DNA from: an uncultured Oscillospiraceae bacterium
GTDB lineage: Bacteria > Bacillota > Clostridia > Oscillospirales > Oscillospiraceae
Assembly (NCBI GenBank): GCA_910577915.1
Contig: CAJTOM010000087.1
Span: 1 to 8,405 of the forward strand
Direction of reading: 5' to 3'
DNA length: 8,405 nucleotides
The stretch's first letter is position 1, and each line of letters begins with the position of its first letter. The notes under the pieces are model-generated. The model saw nothing but the letters and a program-made list of their open reading frames with translations. It made no database searches and had not been told where the DNA came from. This document shows positions 1-7,007 of this stretch, in pieces. A program made the position numbers and the translations under genes.

Positions 1-32
1 ACCCATCTACGATATAAAAGGAGAAGAGAACA

Positions 33-1775
33 ATGAATATGCTGCAAGCCGCCAAGGACCAGGTGCTGGCCCTGACAACCGCCGCCTGTAGAGCGGCGGT
101 GTCCGCCGGAGAGCTCCCGGAGGTGGAGGGGATCCGCGCCGGGGTGGAGATTCCCAAGGACCCCGCCAACGGGGACTACACCACCACCTTCGCCCTGGCC
201 GCCGCCAAGGCGATGAAGAAGAGCCCCAGGGAGATCGCCGGCACCCTGCTGGCCCACCTGGACCTGACGGGGAGCTATTTCGCCTCCGCCGAGATCGCCG
301 GGGCGGGGTTCCTCAACTTCCGGCTCAATGAGAGCTGGTTCGCCGGGGTGCTCGCCGCAGTGGACGGCGAGGGGGCGGCCTACGGGCGCTCCGACGCCCT
401 GAAGGGGCAGAAAATCATGGTGGAATTCGTCTCCGCCAACCCCACCGGCCCCATGCACATGGGCAACGCCCGTGGCGGCGTGCTGGGGGACACCCTGGCC
501 GCCGTGCTGGAGGCCGGCGGCGCCGACGTGTGGCGGGAGTTCTACGTCAACGACGCGGGCAACCAGATCGAGAAGTTCGCCAACTCCCTGGAGGCACGGT
601 ATCTCCAGATTCTCCTGGGGGAGGACGCGGTGCCCTTCCCCGAGGACGGCTACCACGGCGACGACATCCGGGAGCTGGCCCAGGCCTACTATGACCAGCA
701 CGGGGACAGCCTGCGGGACGCCTCCCGTGAGGAGCGCCACGCCGCCCTGGCCAAATTCGGCCTGGAGCGGAACATCCCCAGGATGCAGAGCGACCTGCGC
801 CGGTACAAGATCGAGTACGACCAGTGGTTTTTCGAGTCCGAGCTCCATGAGAGCGGCTATGTGGCCGAGACTGTGGACAAGCTCACCGCCGCCGGGTACA
901 CCTACGAAAAGGAGGGGGCCCTCTGGCTGGCCACCGGCCGGATTCTGGAGGAGGCCTGCCGCAGGGCGGGGAAGAGCGAGAAGGACATCGCCAAGCTGGA
1001 GCTGAAGGACGACGTACTGCGCCGGGCCAACGGCTTTTACACCTACTTCGCCGCCGACATCGCCTACCACCGCAACAAGTTTGAGAAGAGGGGCTTTGAC
1101 CGGGTCATCAACATCTGGGGCGCGGACCACCACGGCCACGTGGCCCGGCTGAAGGGGGCCATGGACGCGCTGGGGCTGGACGGGACCAACCGGTTGGACA
1201 TTGTGCTCATGCAGCTGGTGAAGCTCCTCCGGGACGGCGAGGTGGTAAAGATGTCCAAGCGCACCGGCAAGGCCATCTCCCTCACCGACCTGCTGGACGA
1301 GGTGCCTGTGGACGCGGCGCGGTGGTTCTTCAACGCCAAGCCCGATACCCAGATGGACTTCGACCTGGGGCTGGCCGTCCGGGAGGACAGCGAGAACCCC
1401 ATCTACTACGTGGAGTACGCCCACGCCAGGATCTGCAGCCTTCTGCGCAACCTGGCCGCCGAGGGCCATCCCGTCCCCGCCGTCGCCGCCGTGGACGCCG
1501 GCCTGCTCAGCAGCGAGACCGAAATTGCCCTCATCAAGCAGCTGGCCCTCTTCTGCGACGAGCTCCGCCTGGCCGCCCGGGACTACGACCCCAGCCATAT
1601 CAACCGCTATCTGGTGGACCTGGCCGGCTGCTTCCACCGCTTCTACACCGCCTGCCGCATCAAGGGCGAGGCTGACGACATCCTGAACGCCCGCCTCAAG
1701 CTGGCCGACGCGGCCCGGAGCGTGCTGAAAAACGGACTGGCGCTGCTGGGGGTGGAGGCGCCGGAGAGAATGTAG
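33..1775 (+). CDS. argS: Arginyl-tRNA synthetase (class I ArgRS)
   Basis: Cytoplasmic enzyme that charges tRNA-Arg with arginine using ATP. The 580 residues match the usual bacterial ArgRS length. Order of parts: an N-terminal ArgRS-specific domain (about residues 5-95), a Rossmann catalytic core with the conserved SANPTGPMHMGNARGG segment carrying the HIGH-type motif HMGN at 142-145, the WGADHHGHVARLK segment near 365-377, the KMSKR signature at 406-410, and a C-terminal DALR anticodon-binding domain that includes NPIYYVEYAHARICSLLR and ends in the typical LGVEAPERM. The start is the ATG at 33, with an AAGGAG ribosome binding site at 18-23, nine bases upstream. A second in-frame ATG at 39 lies further from it. 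The promoter and any upstream partner are outside the window. The gene appears complete and ends just before a strong terminator, so it is probably the last or only gene of its transcript. Identification is near certain. Confidence 0.98.
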   Translation: MNMLQAAKDQVLALTTAACRAAVSAGELPEVEGIRAGVEIPKDPANGDYTTTFALAAAKAMKKSPREIAGTLLAHLDLTGSYFASAEIAGAGFLNFRLNESWFAGVLAAVDGEGAAYGRSDALKGQKIMVEFVSANPTGPMHMGNARGGVLGDTLAAVLEAGGADVWREFYVNDAGNQIEKFANSLEARYLQILLGEDAVPFPEDGYHGDDIRELAQAYYDQHGDSLRDASREERHAALAKFGLERNIPRMQSDLRRYKIEYDQWFFESELHESGYVAETVDKLTAAGYTYEKEGALWLATGRILEEACRRAGKSEKDIAKLELKDDVLRRANGFYTYFAADIAYHRNKFEKRGFDRVINIWGADHHGHVARLKGAMDALGLDGTNRLDIVLMQLVKLLRDGEVVKMSKRTGKAISLTDLLDEVPVDAARWFFNAKPDTQMDFDLGLAVREDSENPIYYVEYAHARICSLLRNLAAEGHPVPAVAAVDAGLLSSETEIALIKQLALFCDELRLAARDYDPSHINRYLVDLAGCFHRFYTACRIKGEADDILNARLKLADAARSVLKNGLALLGVEAPERM

Positions 1776-1856
1776 GCGGGAACCCACACCAACAGAAAAC
1801 CATCTCACAGCGTTCGAGGCAAGCCGCGGCGGATACCGGGAAGCCTGGGACGCCTC

Positions 1857-1886
1857 CGGCGGGGAGCACAGCTCCCCGCCGTTTTT
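1857..1886 (+). terminator. Intrinsic terminator of argS
   Basis: A perfect 11-bp GC-rich stem (1857-1867 with 1871-1881) with a 3-base ACA loop is followed at once by TTTTT at 1882-1886. The T-run is on the plus-strand side only, so it is oriented to end argS transcription, about 80 bases after the stop codon. The stretch between, 1776-1856, shows no gene or RNA I can recognise. Confidence 0.93.
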
Positions 1887-1916
1887 GCCCCTATTGGCAG
1901 ACGGCCCCTGCTGTAA

Positions 1917-1953
1917 TCAAAAAGTGCGCCGTGGAAGCAATTCCACGGCGCAC
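1917..1953 (-). terminator. Intrinsic terminator of the SLH 5'-nucleotidase gene
   Basis: A perfect 13-bp stem (1924-1936 with 1941-1953) encloses a GCAA loop as read on the plus strand. On the minus strand the stem is followed by five T's (the A-run at 1919-1923) and then GATT. It begins 14 bases after the nucleotidase stop codon and has no T-run on the plus side, so it works for the minus-strand gene. With the argS terminator only about 30 bases away, the convergent gap holds two back-to-back terminators of opposite polarity. Confidence 0.93.
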
Positions 1954-1966
1954 AGATGATGGCGGA

Positions 1967-4288
1967 TCAGGCGGCCTTAGGCGTGTCCTCGCCCTCGGTA
2001 GGAGTATTCTCACCCTCGGCAGGGGCCTCACCCGCAGCGGGGGCCTCACCCTCGGCAGGGGCCTCCTTGGCGGGAGCCTCGGGGGCGGTGAAGAGGATCT
2101 TGCACAGCTGGGCGCGGGTCAGCTCGCCGTTGGGATCGAAGGTGCCGTCGGGCATGCCCTCGATGACCTTCAGCTCCACCAGAGCGGTGACATAGCCGTT
2201 GTCCACGTCGGCGAAGGCGCTCTCCGCCTCGGAGGCGGCGATCTTCAGGGTCTTCGCCACCAGCTCGCACATCTCCACGCGGGTGATGACGGCGTTCTGC
2301 TCCACATCCTTGTCGATGATGCCCTCGCTCTTGGCCAGAGCGATCCAGCCGCTGGCCCAGGTGCCGCCCTCGACCTTGGCGGGCTCGTCGTATTTGGCGT
2401 AGCTCAGCACCATCTTCAGGGCCTCGCCCCACTTCACGCTGTTGCTGGGCAGGAAGGTGCCGTCGGGATAACCGGAGACGACGCCGGCGTCCACCATGGC
2501 GGTGACAAACTCATAGTGCCAGTTGCTCTCAGCCACGTCGGAGAAAGCGGCGGCGGAGGGCTCAGCGGGAGTGGCAGGCTCAGTGGGCTCGGCAGGCTCG
2601 GCGGGAGCCTCGCCGGTGACGGCGATACGGCCAGCGGGCTTGCCGTACTTCTCGGCAGTCACCTTGCCGCCCAAGGATTCCGTGATATACTGCATCAGAG
2701 CCTCATCCAGAGGCACGCCGGTGTCAACAATGGTCTCTGCAACGGAGAAGGCATAGTAGGTATCGCCGCCGGAGGCCAGGAAGTCGTTGGTGACCACAAC
2801 ATAGTTGGCAGCGGCGTCAAAGGCCTTGCCGTTGATGCTGTTGATGGTCACGCGGGTGATGCTGTTGGGCTTGAAATTCTCGGTGCCGGGATACAGGTCG
2901 CCCTGGTCGTAGGGCTTGCTGACATCAATGGTGAAGTTGATGCCGGAAACCTGGGGGAAGCCGCCCATAGCGGTGGGGGTGGACGCAGTAGAGGCCTCCA
3001 GAGCCTCCAGCAGGGCCTCGCCGGTGACGGTGATGTAAGACACGGTGTTGCCGAAAGGCAGGACGGTGTTGACATCCTTCTTGGAAATATTGCCGGCCTC
3101 GATAGTGGCACGGATGCCGCCGCCGTTGGTCAGAGCAATGATATTCTCAGCGGGAACACCCAGGTCTTCGCCGTCCTTGGTGGCGTACCACACCATGGCG
3201 TCAGTAATCAGATCGCCCAGGTTGGTCTCCTCGGTGCGGTTGCCGGGATCACGGTCGCCGTTCAGCTTGACCTCGGTGGTAGCGAAGGTAGCGCCGTAGG
3301 CCGCATCGATTTCGGCGATGATGGCGGCGGCGCGGGCGGCAATCGCATCGCCCTCGGGCACAGTAATGGCCTCTGTGGACACATTGGCGGTGGTAATCTC
3401 CTCGCCCTTGATGGTCACAACGCCCACGTTGGCAAGCTTGGTGCCGGTGGAGGTCAGATAGGTATCGCCCACCTTGCCGGTGCCGCTGGTAGCCTCGGTG
3501 ACAGACTCCAGGGTAGAGTGGGAGTGGCCGTCGATGAACACGTCAATGCCCGTGACCTTGTTGAGCAGGTCGATGGAGCGGACACCGGTGCCGGCGCTCT
3601 CCTCATCAATGCCAAGATGGCCCAGGCAGATGATGTAGTCGCACTCGGCCTTGGTCAGTTCATCCACCTGAGCCTGGGCAGCGGCATACAGGTTCTCGCC
3701 GGTAGCAAAGGTAACGCCTTTGATCTTGGCGGGGTGCGCCTTGGTGGAAGTCTCGGGGGTATCCAGACCGAAGACGCCGATCTTAGTGCCGCTCTCGGTG
3801 GTGAAGATGGTATTGGCATTAAAAGCCACCGCATCCTCATAGGTGACGTTGGCCGCCAGGATGGGGAACTCAGCAGCCGTGGACAGGGTCTTCAGGTTCT
3901 CATAACCGTAGTCGAACTCGTGGTTGCCGGGGGCGGCAGCATCATAGCCCGTCATATTCATCAGCTCGACAGCGGTAGCGCCCTGGGAGACGCTGACATA
4001 GGGCGTGCCCTGGATAAAATCGCCGGCATCCAGCAGGTACACGGTAGCGCCGGCCTCCTCGTACATGGTCTTCAGCGCGGCGACCTTGGCGTAGTTCTCA
4101 ATCGCGCCGTGGACGTCGTTGGTGTGGAGAATGACAATCGCATCCTTAGCATCCTCGGGGACCTGATACGCGGCAACAGGCTCTGCGGCCGCTTCGCCCT
4201 CTTCCCCGTCTGCCAGGCCAGTCGCGGCCAGACTAAAGGCCATGATCATCGCCAGCAGGAGGGAGAGCAGCTTGTTCCACTTTCTCAT
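1967..4288 (-). CDS. Secreted, SLH-anchored 5'-nucleotidase / metallophosphatase (UshA/YfkN family)
   Basis: Exported two-metal phosphoesterase of the 5'-nucleotidase/2',3'-cyclic phosphodiesterase family, expected to take phosphate off extracellular nucleotides at the cell surface; the exact substrate is not readable. The start at 4288 is set by an AGGAGG site (4304-4299) ten bases upstream and by an immediate signal peptide (MRKWNKLL, then a hydrophobic stretch, likely cleaved after GLA near residue 26). Calcineurin-like domain, about 48-310: HTNDVH (D58, H60), DAGD (D90), GNHE (N122, H123), GH at 223-224, GHSH (H255, H257), so the metal ligands are all present. 5'-nucleotidase C-terminal domain, about 335-540: NLGDLITDA, TNGGGIR at 387-393 and SGGDTYYAF at 506-514. 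Then a Pro/Glu linker (560-578), three SLH repeats (about 581-632, 643-685, 690-735) for cell-wall attachment, and a Pro/Ala/Glu tail (736-773). The first SLH repeat lacks the TRAE-type motif. It is monocistronic, divergent from hydA. Confidence 0.95.
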   Translation of the reverse strand: MRKWNKLLSLLLAMIMAFSLAATGLADGEEGEAAAEPVAAYQVPEDAKDAIVILHTNDVHGAIENYAKVAALKTMYEEAGATVYLLDAGDFIQGTPYVSVSQGATAVELMNMTGYDAAAPGNHEFDYGYENLKTLSTAAEFPILAANVTYEDAVAFNANTIFTTESGTKIGVFGLDTPETSTKAHPAKIKGVTFATGENLYAAAQAQVDELTKAECDYIICLGHLGIDEESAGTGVRSIDLLNKVTGIDVFIDGHSHSTLESVTEATSGTGKVGDTYLTSTGTKLANVGVVTIKGEEITTANVSTEAITVPEGDAIAARAAAIIAEIDAAYGATFATTEVKLNGDRDPGNRTEETNLGDLITDAMVWYATKDGEDLGVPAENIIALTNGGGIRATIEAGNISKKDVNTVLPFGNTVSYITVTGEALLEALEASTASTPTAMGGFPQVSGINFTIDVSKPYDQGDLYPGTENFKPNSITRVTINSINGKAFDAAANYVVVTNDFLASGGDTYYAFSVAETIVDTGVPLDEALMQYITESLGGKVTAEKYGKPAGRIAVTGEAPAEPAEPTEPATPAEPSAAAFSDVAESNWHYEFVTAMVDAGVVSGYPDGTFLPSNSVKWGEALKMVLSYAKYDEPAKVEGGTWASGWIALAKSEGIIDKDVEQNAVITRVEMCELVAKTLKIAASEAESAFADVDNGYVTALVELKVIEGMPDGTFDPNGELTRAQLCKILFTAPEAPAKEAPAEGEAPAAGEAPAEGENTPTEGEDTPKAA
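2009..2065. repeat. Short in-frame direct repeat coding the C-terminal tail of the nucleotidase
   Basis: An identical 21-base segment occurs at 2009-2029 and 2045-2065, a 36-base (12-codon) period, with a diverged copy between them, so the basic unit is about 18 bases. It encodes tandem GEAPAE/GEAPAA units after the last SLH domain. The period is a multiple of three, so loss or gain of a unit would keep the reading frame. Confidence 0.85.
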
Positions 4289-4298
4289 GGTTGGGGTT

Positions 4299-4319
4299 CC
4301 TCCTAAATACAATTTTAGG
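4299..4319 (-). promoter_or_regulatory. Ribosome binding site overlapped by a leader hairpin (nucleotidase gene)
   Basis: The AGGAGG site at 4304-4299 decides the start at 4288. Its first three bases are also the end of a 6-bp stem, CCTAAA (4319-4314) with TTTAGG (4307-4302) as read on the minus strand, enclosing a 6-base loop. The hairpin could partly hide the site and moderate translation. The stem is short and AT-rich, so any effect would be modest; the regulatory role is inference. Confidence 0.45.
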
Positions 4320-4331
4320 CAGCATTTTCTC

Positions 4332-4349
4332 CCGGCGGAGTCCCGCCGG
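4332..4349 (-). promoter_or_regulatory. GC-rich leader hairpin of the nucleotidase mRNA
   Basis: A perfect 7-bp stem (CCGGCGG/CCGCCGG, 4332-4338 with 4343-4349) and a 4-base loop lie in the predicted untranslated leader, between the promoter and the ribosome binding site. No T-run follows, so it is not a terminator. It may stabilise the mRNA 5' end or bind a regulator; the sequence does not decide. Confidence 0.45.
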
Positions 4350-4377
4350 CTCTGGGGACTGCCCATATACATTCTTA

Positions 4378-4406
4378 ATTATACCCCAAGTTTCGCCGTT
4401 TGGCTA
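4378..4406 (-). promoter_or_regulatory. Sigma-A-type promoter for the SLH 5'-nucleotidase
   Basis: On the minus strand there is a perfect -10 box TATAAT (4383-4378) and, exactly 17 bases upstream, TAGCCA (4406-4401), a four-of-six match to TTGACA. Transcription would begin near 4371, giving a leader of about 80 bases. The surrounding AT-rich patch stands out in a very GC-rich region. Prediction from consensus only. Confidence 0.65.
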
Positions 4407-4548
4407 GTCCTATTTTGCGCATTTTCGCCCACTTTTTTCACTGCCCCTCCGCCGCCCTGGGCGGAGGAACGCTCCCGACTCCCGGCGCGCGGCCGCAGCC
4501 CCCGGATTCCTGGCCGCCGCATCCGGGCTCTCAGGCCCCGATTCCCTC

Positions 4549-4577
4549 TTTCTATGCCGCGCCAAATGTGCTATACT
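4549..4577 (+). promoter_or_regulatory. Extended -10 promoter for hydA-apbE
   Basis: TGCTATACT at 4569-4577 is an extended -10 element (TG, one base, then TATACT, five of six to consensus). The expected -35 position at 4549-4554 reads TTTCTA, a poor match, which fits the lower need for a -35 box in extended -10 promoters. Transcription would begin near 4584, leaving a leader of about 33 bases before the ATG at 4617. Prediction from consensus only. Confidence 0.6.
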
Positions 4578-4616
4578 CAACCTGTCAGACAAACAACAAC
4601 GGCAAGGAGGAGCATG

Positions 4617-5987
4617 ATGAGCATTCTGCTGCGGGGCGGGGACGTGGTCTCTGGACGGGGCGCGGAGCGCCTGGACGTACTGCTGGAGGGGGAGAAGATC
4701 GCCGCCGTGGGGGCGGATCTGGGCGCCGGGGAGGGGGAGGTGGTGGACTGCACGGGGAAGCTGCTCTTCCCCGGCTTCATCGACGGCCACACCCATTTTG
4801 ATCTGGAGGTAGGGGGCACCATCACCGCCGACGACTTTGCCACCGGCAGCCGGGCGGCCCTCCGGGGGGGCACCACCACGGTGATCGACTTCGCCGCCCC
4901 AGACAAGGGGGAGCCTCTGGCGGCGGGGCTGGCGCGCTGGCGGGAGAAGGCGGTGGGGAAGTGCGCCTGCGACTACGGCTTCCATATGACCATAGACGAC
5001 TGGAACGAGGGCATCTGCCGGGAGATCGGGGAGATGGCGGAGGAGGGGATCACCTCTTTTAAGATGTATATGACCTACCCCGCCATGATGATCGGCGAGG
5101 GGGAGATGTACCGCGCCCTGCTGCGGCTGAAGGAGGCGGGGGGCGTCGCCGGTGTCCACTGCGAGAACGACGGAGTGATCCGGGAGCTGGTCCGCGCGGC
5201 ACGGGCGGCGGGGCGCATGTCCCCCGGCTCCCACCCCCGCACCCGGCCCGCGCCCCTGGAGGCGGAGGCGGTGGGCCATCTGCTGCGGCTGGCCCAGCTG
5301 GCGGACGCGCCGGTGATCATCGTCCACCTGTCCTGCCGGGAGTCGATGGAGGAGGTCCGCGCGGCCCGGCGGCGGGGCCAGCGGGTCTACGTGGAGACCT
5401 GCCCCCACTACCTGCTGCTGGAGGACGGGGGCTATGACGATCCGGACTACATGGCGGCGGCCAAGCTGGTCTGCGCGCCGCCTCTTCGAAAGGCGGAGGA
5501 CCGGGCGGCGCTGTGGGCGGCCCTGGCGGGGGGCGAGATCGACACCGTGGCCACAGATCACTGCTCCTTCACCACCGCCCAGAAGCGGGCGGGGCGGTAC
5601 GACTTCACCAAGATCCCCGGCGGCCTGCCCGGCGTGGAGCACCGGGGGGTGCTGCTGTATACCCACGGTGTGGCGGCGGGGCGGATCACCCCGGCGGACA
5701 TGTGCCGGGTGCTGTGCGAGAACCCCGCCAAGCTCTACGGCTGCTGGCCCCGGAAGGGGTGCATCGCCCCCGGCGGCGACGGGGACATTGTGGTCTATGA
5801 CCCGGCGGCGCGGGGGGTCATCACGGCGGCGGACCAGGCCCAGAACACGGATTACACCCCCTACGAGGGGATGGAGACCGCCGGGGCCGTGGCCCGGGTG
5901 TACCTCCGGGGGCGGCTGGCGGCGGACCGGGGCCGGGTGCTGGAGACCCAGGGCCAGTTCATCCGCCGGGGGCCCTGCGCGCTGTGA
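4617..5987 (+). CDS. hydA: Dihydropyrimidinase / D-hydantoinase (cyclic amidohydrolase)
   Basis: Cytoplasmic two-metal enzyme that hydrolyses the ring of dihydropyrimidines or 5-substituted hydantoins to N-carbamoyl amino acids. The 456 residues fit the family. All expected metal ligands are visible at the usual spacing: GHTHFD (H58, H60), the carboxylated lysine in FKMYMTY (K149) with the catalytic tyrosine at Y154, VHCEN (H181), VHLS (H237) and ATDH (D314). The C-terminal small beta domain contains GDIVVYDP. Two substrate-loop positions look non-standard: CAPPLR where CSPPLR is common (A287), and KIPGG where KIPNG is common (G335). The physiological ring substrate is therefore open, and a hydantoin or other cyclic ureide is as possible as dihydrouracil. 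AGGAGG at 4605-4610 lies six bases before the ATG at 4617; the adjoining ATG at 4614 is only three bases away and less likely. The stop overlaps the apbE start. The family call is firm, the substrate is not. Confidence 0.93.
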   Translation: MSILLRGGDVVSGRGAERLDVLLEGEKIAAVGADLGAGEGEVVDCTGKLLFPGFIDGHTHFDLEVGGTITADDFATGSRAALRGGTTTVIDFAAPDKGEPLAAGLARWREKAVGKCACDYGFHMTIDDWNEGICREIGEMAEEGITSFKMYMTYPAMMIGEGEMYRALLRLKEAGGVAGVHCENDGVIRELVRAARAAGRMSPGSHPRTRPAPLEAEAVGHLLRLAQLADAPVIIVHLSCRESMEEVRAARRRGQRVYVETCPHYLLLEDGGYDDPDYMAAAKLVCAPPLRKAEDRAALWAALAGGEIDTVATDHCSFTTAQKRAGRYDFTKIPGGLPGVEHRGVLLYTHGVAAGRITPADMCRVLCENPAKLYGCWPRKGCIAPGGDGDIVVYDPAARGVITAADQAQNTDYTPYEGMETAGAVARVYLRGRLAADRGRVLETQGQFIRRGPCAL

Positions 5988-7003
5988 GGCGGCGGGCATG
6001 GGCCCTGGCCCTGGCGCTGATCACACTGCTGAGCGCCTGTGGACCGGGGGCAGTAAAGGAGAAACCCTTTATAGAGGAATTTCTGGCCATGGACACCGCC
6101 ATGCGCCTCACCGTCTACGGCCAGGGGGCCGGGGAGGCCGCCGGGCTGGCGCGGGAGCGGGTCCTGGAGCTGGAGGCGCTGCTGTCCGTCACCGATGAGA
6201 GCAGCGACGTCTGCGCCGCCAACCGGAACGGCGGCGGGGTGCTCCACGCCGACACCGCCGCCCTGCTGGAGCGGGCCCTGGCGCTGTGCGGCGAGACCGG
6301 CGGGGCCCTGGACGTGAGCATCTACCCGGTGGTCCGGGCCTGGGGGTTCACCACCGGGGCGTACCGGGTGCCGGAGGAGGCGGAGCTGGCGGCGCTGCTG
6401 GAGCGGGTGGACTACACCCGCATATCCCTGGAGGGGACCGTACTGACCCTGCCGGAGGGCATGGAGCTGGACCTGGGCGCGGTGGCCAAGGGCTGGACCG
6501 GGGACCGGCTGATGGAGCTGCTGAGGAGGGAGGGGATCACCTCCGCCATTGTGGAGCTGGGGGGCAATGTCCAGGCCCTGGGCAGCAAGCCCGACGGCTC
6601 CCCCTGGCGGGTGGCGGTCCAGGCCCCGGACGGCAGCGGCTACGCCGGTGCGCTGGAGATCACGGACTGCGCGGCGGTCACCTCCGGTGGCTACCAGCGC
6701 TATTTTGAGCAGGACGGGGAGACCTACTGCCATATCATCGACCCCGCCGACGGCCGTCCCGCCCGGAGCGGCCTGGCCTCGGTCACGGTGGTGGCGGAGG
6801 AGGGGGCGGCGGCCGACGCCCTGTCCACCGCCCTGTTCGTCCTGGGCCGGGAGCGGGGGGAGGCCCTCTGGCGGGAGCGCGGGGGCTTCGAGTGCGTCTT
6901 CATCGGCGAGGACGGGAGCGTAGCCGTCACCCAAGGCCTGGAGGGCCGCTTCTCCCTCTACGGCGCATGGGAGGGGCGGACGCTGGAGATCGTGCGGAAA
7001 TAG
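5984..7003 (+). CDS. apbE: FAD:protein FMN transferase, lipoprotein (ApbE)
   Basis: Mg-dependent flavin transferase that attaches FMN from FAD to a threonine of exported redox proteins, such as RnfG/NqrC-type or FMN-binding-domain subunits; it acts outside the membrane. It starts at a GTG (5984) inside the hydA stop codon (GTGA overlap); from there the first residues form a good lipoprotein signal, MRRRAW, a hydrophobic core, and lipobox LLSAC with C19 as the lipidated residue. Only a weak G-rich sequence lies upstream, so translation is probably coupled to hydA. Family motifs in order: FLAMDTAMRLTVYG (33-46), DVSIYPVVRAWGF (110-122), DLGAVAKGW (163-171), ELGGNV (191-196), TSGGYQRYF (233-241), HIIDPADGRP (250-259) and AADALSTALFVLG (276-288), with D278 and T282 at the usual metal-site positions. 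The 339 residues are typical and the protein looks complete. No FMN-binding target protein is encoded in the window. Confidence 0.95.
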   Translation: MRRRAWALALALITLLSACGPGAVKEKPFIEEFLAMDTAMRLTVYGQGAGEAAGLARERVLELEALLSVTDESSDVCAANRNGGGVLHADTAALLERALALCGETGGALDVSIYPVVRAWGFTTGAYRVPEEAELAALLERVDYTRISLEGTVLTLPEGMELDLGAVAKGWTGDRLMELLRREGITSAIVELGGNVQALGSKPDGSPWRVAVQAPDGSGYAGALEITDCAAVTSGGYQRYFEQDGETYCHIIDPADGRPARSGLASVTVVAEEGAAADALSTALFVLGRERGEALWRERGGFECVFIGEDGSVAVTQGLEGRFSLYGAWEGRTLEIVRK

Positions 7004-7007
7004 GGCG

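Larger units (their letters stand above)
4289..4616. other. Divergent intergenic control region between the nucleotidase gene and hydA
   Basis: This 328-bp gap has no convincing gene. Both neighbouring reading frames run into it, but neither extension has ribosome-binding support. It holds the minus-strand promoter and leader of the nucleotidase (about 4299-4406), the plus-strand promoter and leader of hydA (about 4549-4610), and a GC-rich middle with two inverted repeats: an 8-bp perfect stem at 4446-4453/4460-4467 and a 7-bp stem at 4501-4507/4521-4527 with a 13-base loop. Neither has a T-run directly after it, so they do not look like terminators; they could be operators or chance structure in GC-rich DNA. 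Confidence 0.7.

Noticed and set aside
1776..1856. Possible small RNA or tRNA-like remnant after argS (a GTTCGAGGC stretch resembling a T-loop)
   Set aside because: No acceptor, D or anticodon stem can be built around it; it is most simply the argS 3' untranslated region.
1931..4306. A very long plus-strand open frame (about 790 codons) antisense to the whole nucleotidase gene
   Set aside because: Its translation is low-complexity Gly/Leu/Ala/His-rich with no domain. It mirrors the codon bias of the minus-strand gene, whose signal peptide, active-site motifs and SLH domains are unmistakable. It also begins inside the terminator hairpin and has no ribosome binding site.
4289..4372. N-terminal extension of the nucleotidase to the in-frame ATG at 4372
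   Set aside because: The added 28 residues would bury the signal peptide, the upstream ATG sits at the predicted transcription start, and the AGGAGG site clearly serves 4288.
4446..4467. Hairpin in the divergent region considered as a terminator
   Set aside because: Neither strand has a T-run directly after the stem; the T-run at 4432-4438 precedes it on the plus strand and lies several bases off.
4242..4616. N-terminal extension of HydA by over 120 codons into the nucleotidase gene
   Set aside because: The extension has no family similarity, crosses the predicted promoter, and the strong AGGAGG at 4605-4610 points to 4617.
4410..5999. A 529-codon minus-strand open frame antisense to hydA
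   Set aside because: Composition is Pro/Arg/Gly/His-rich shadow coding with no motif, whereas the plus strand has every hydantoinase metal ligand.
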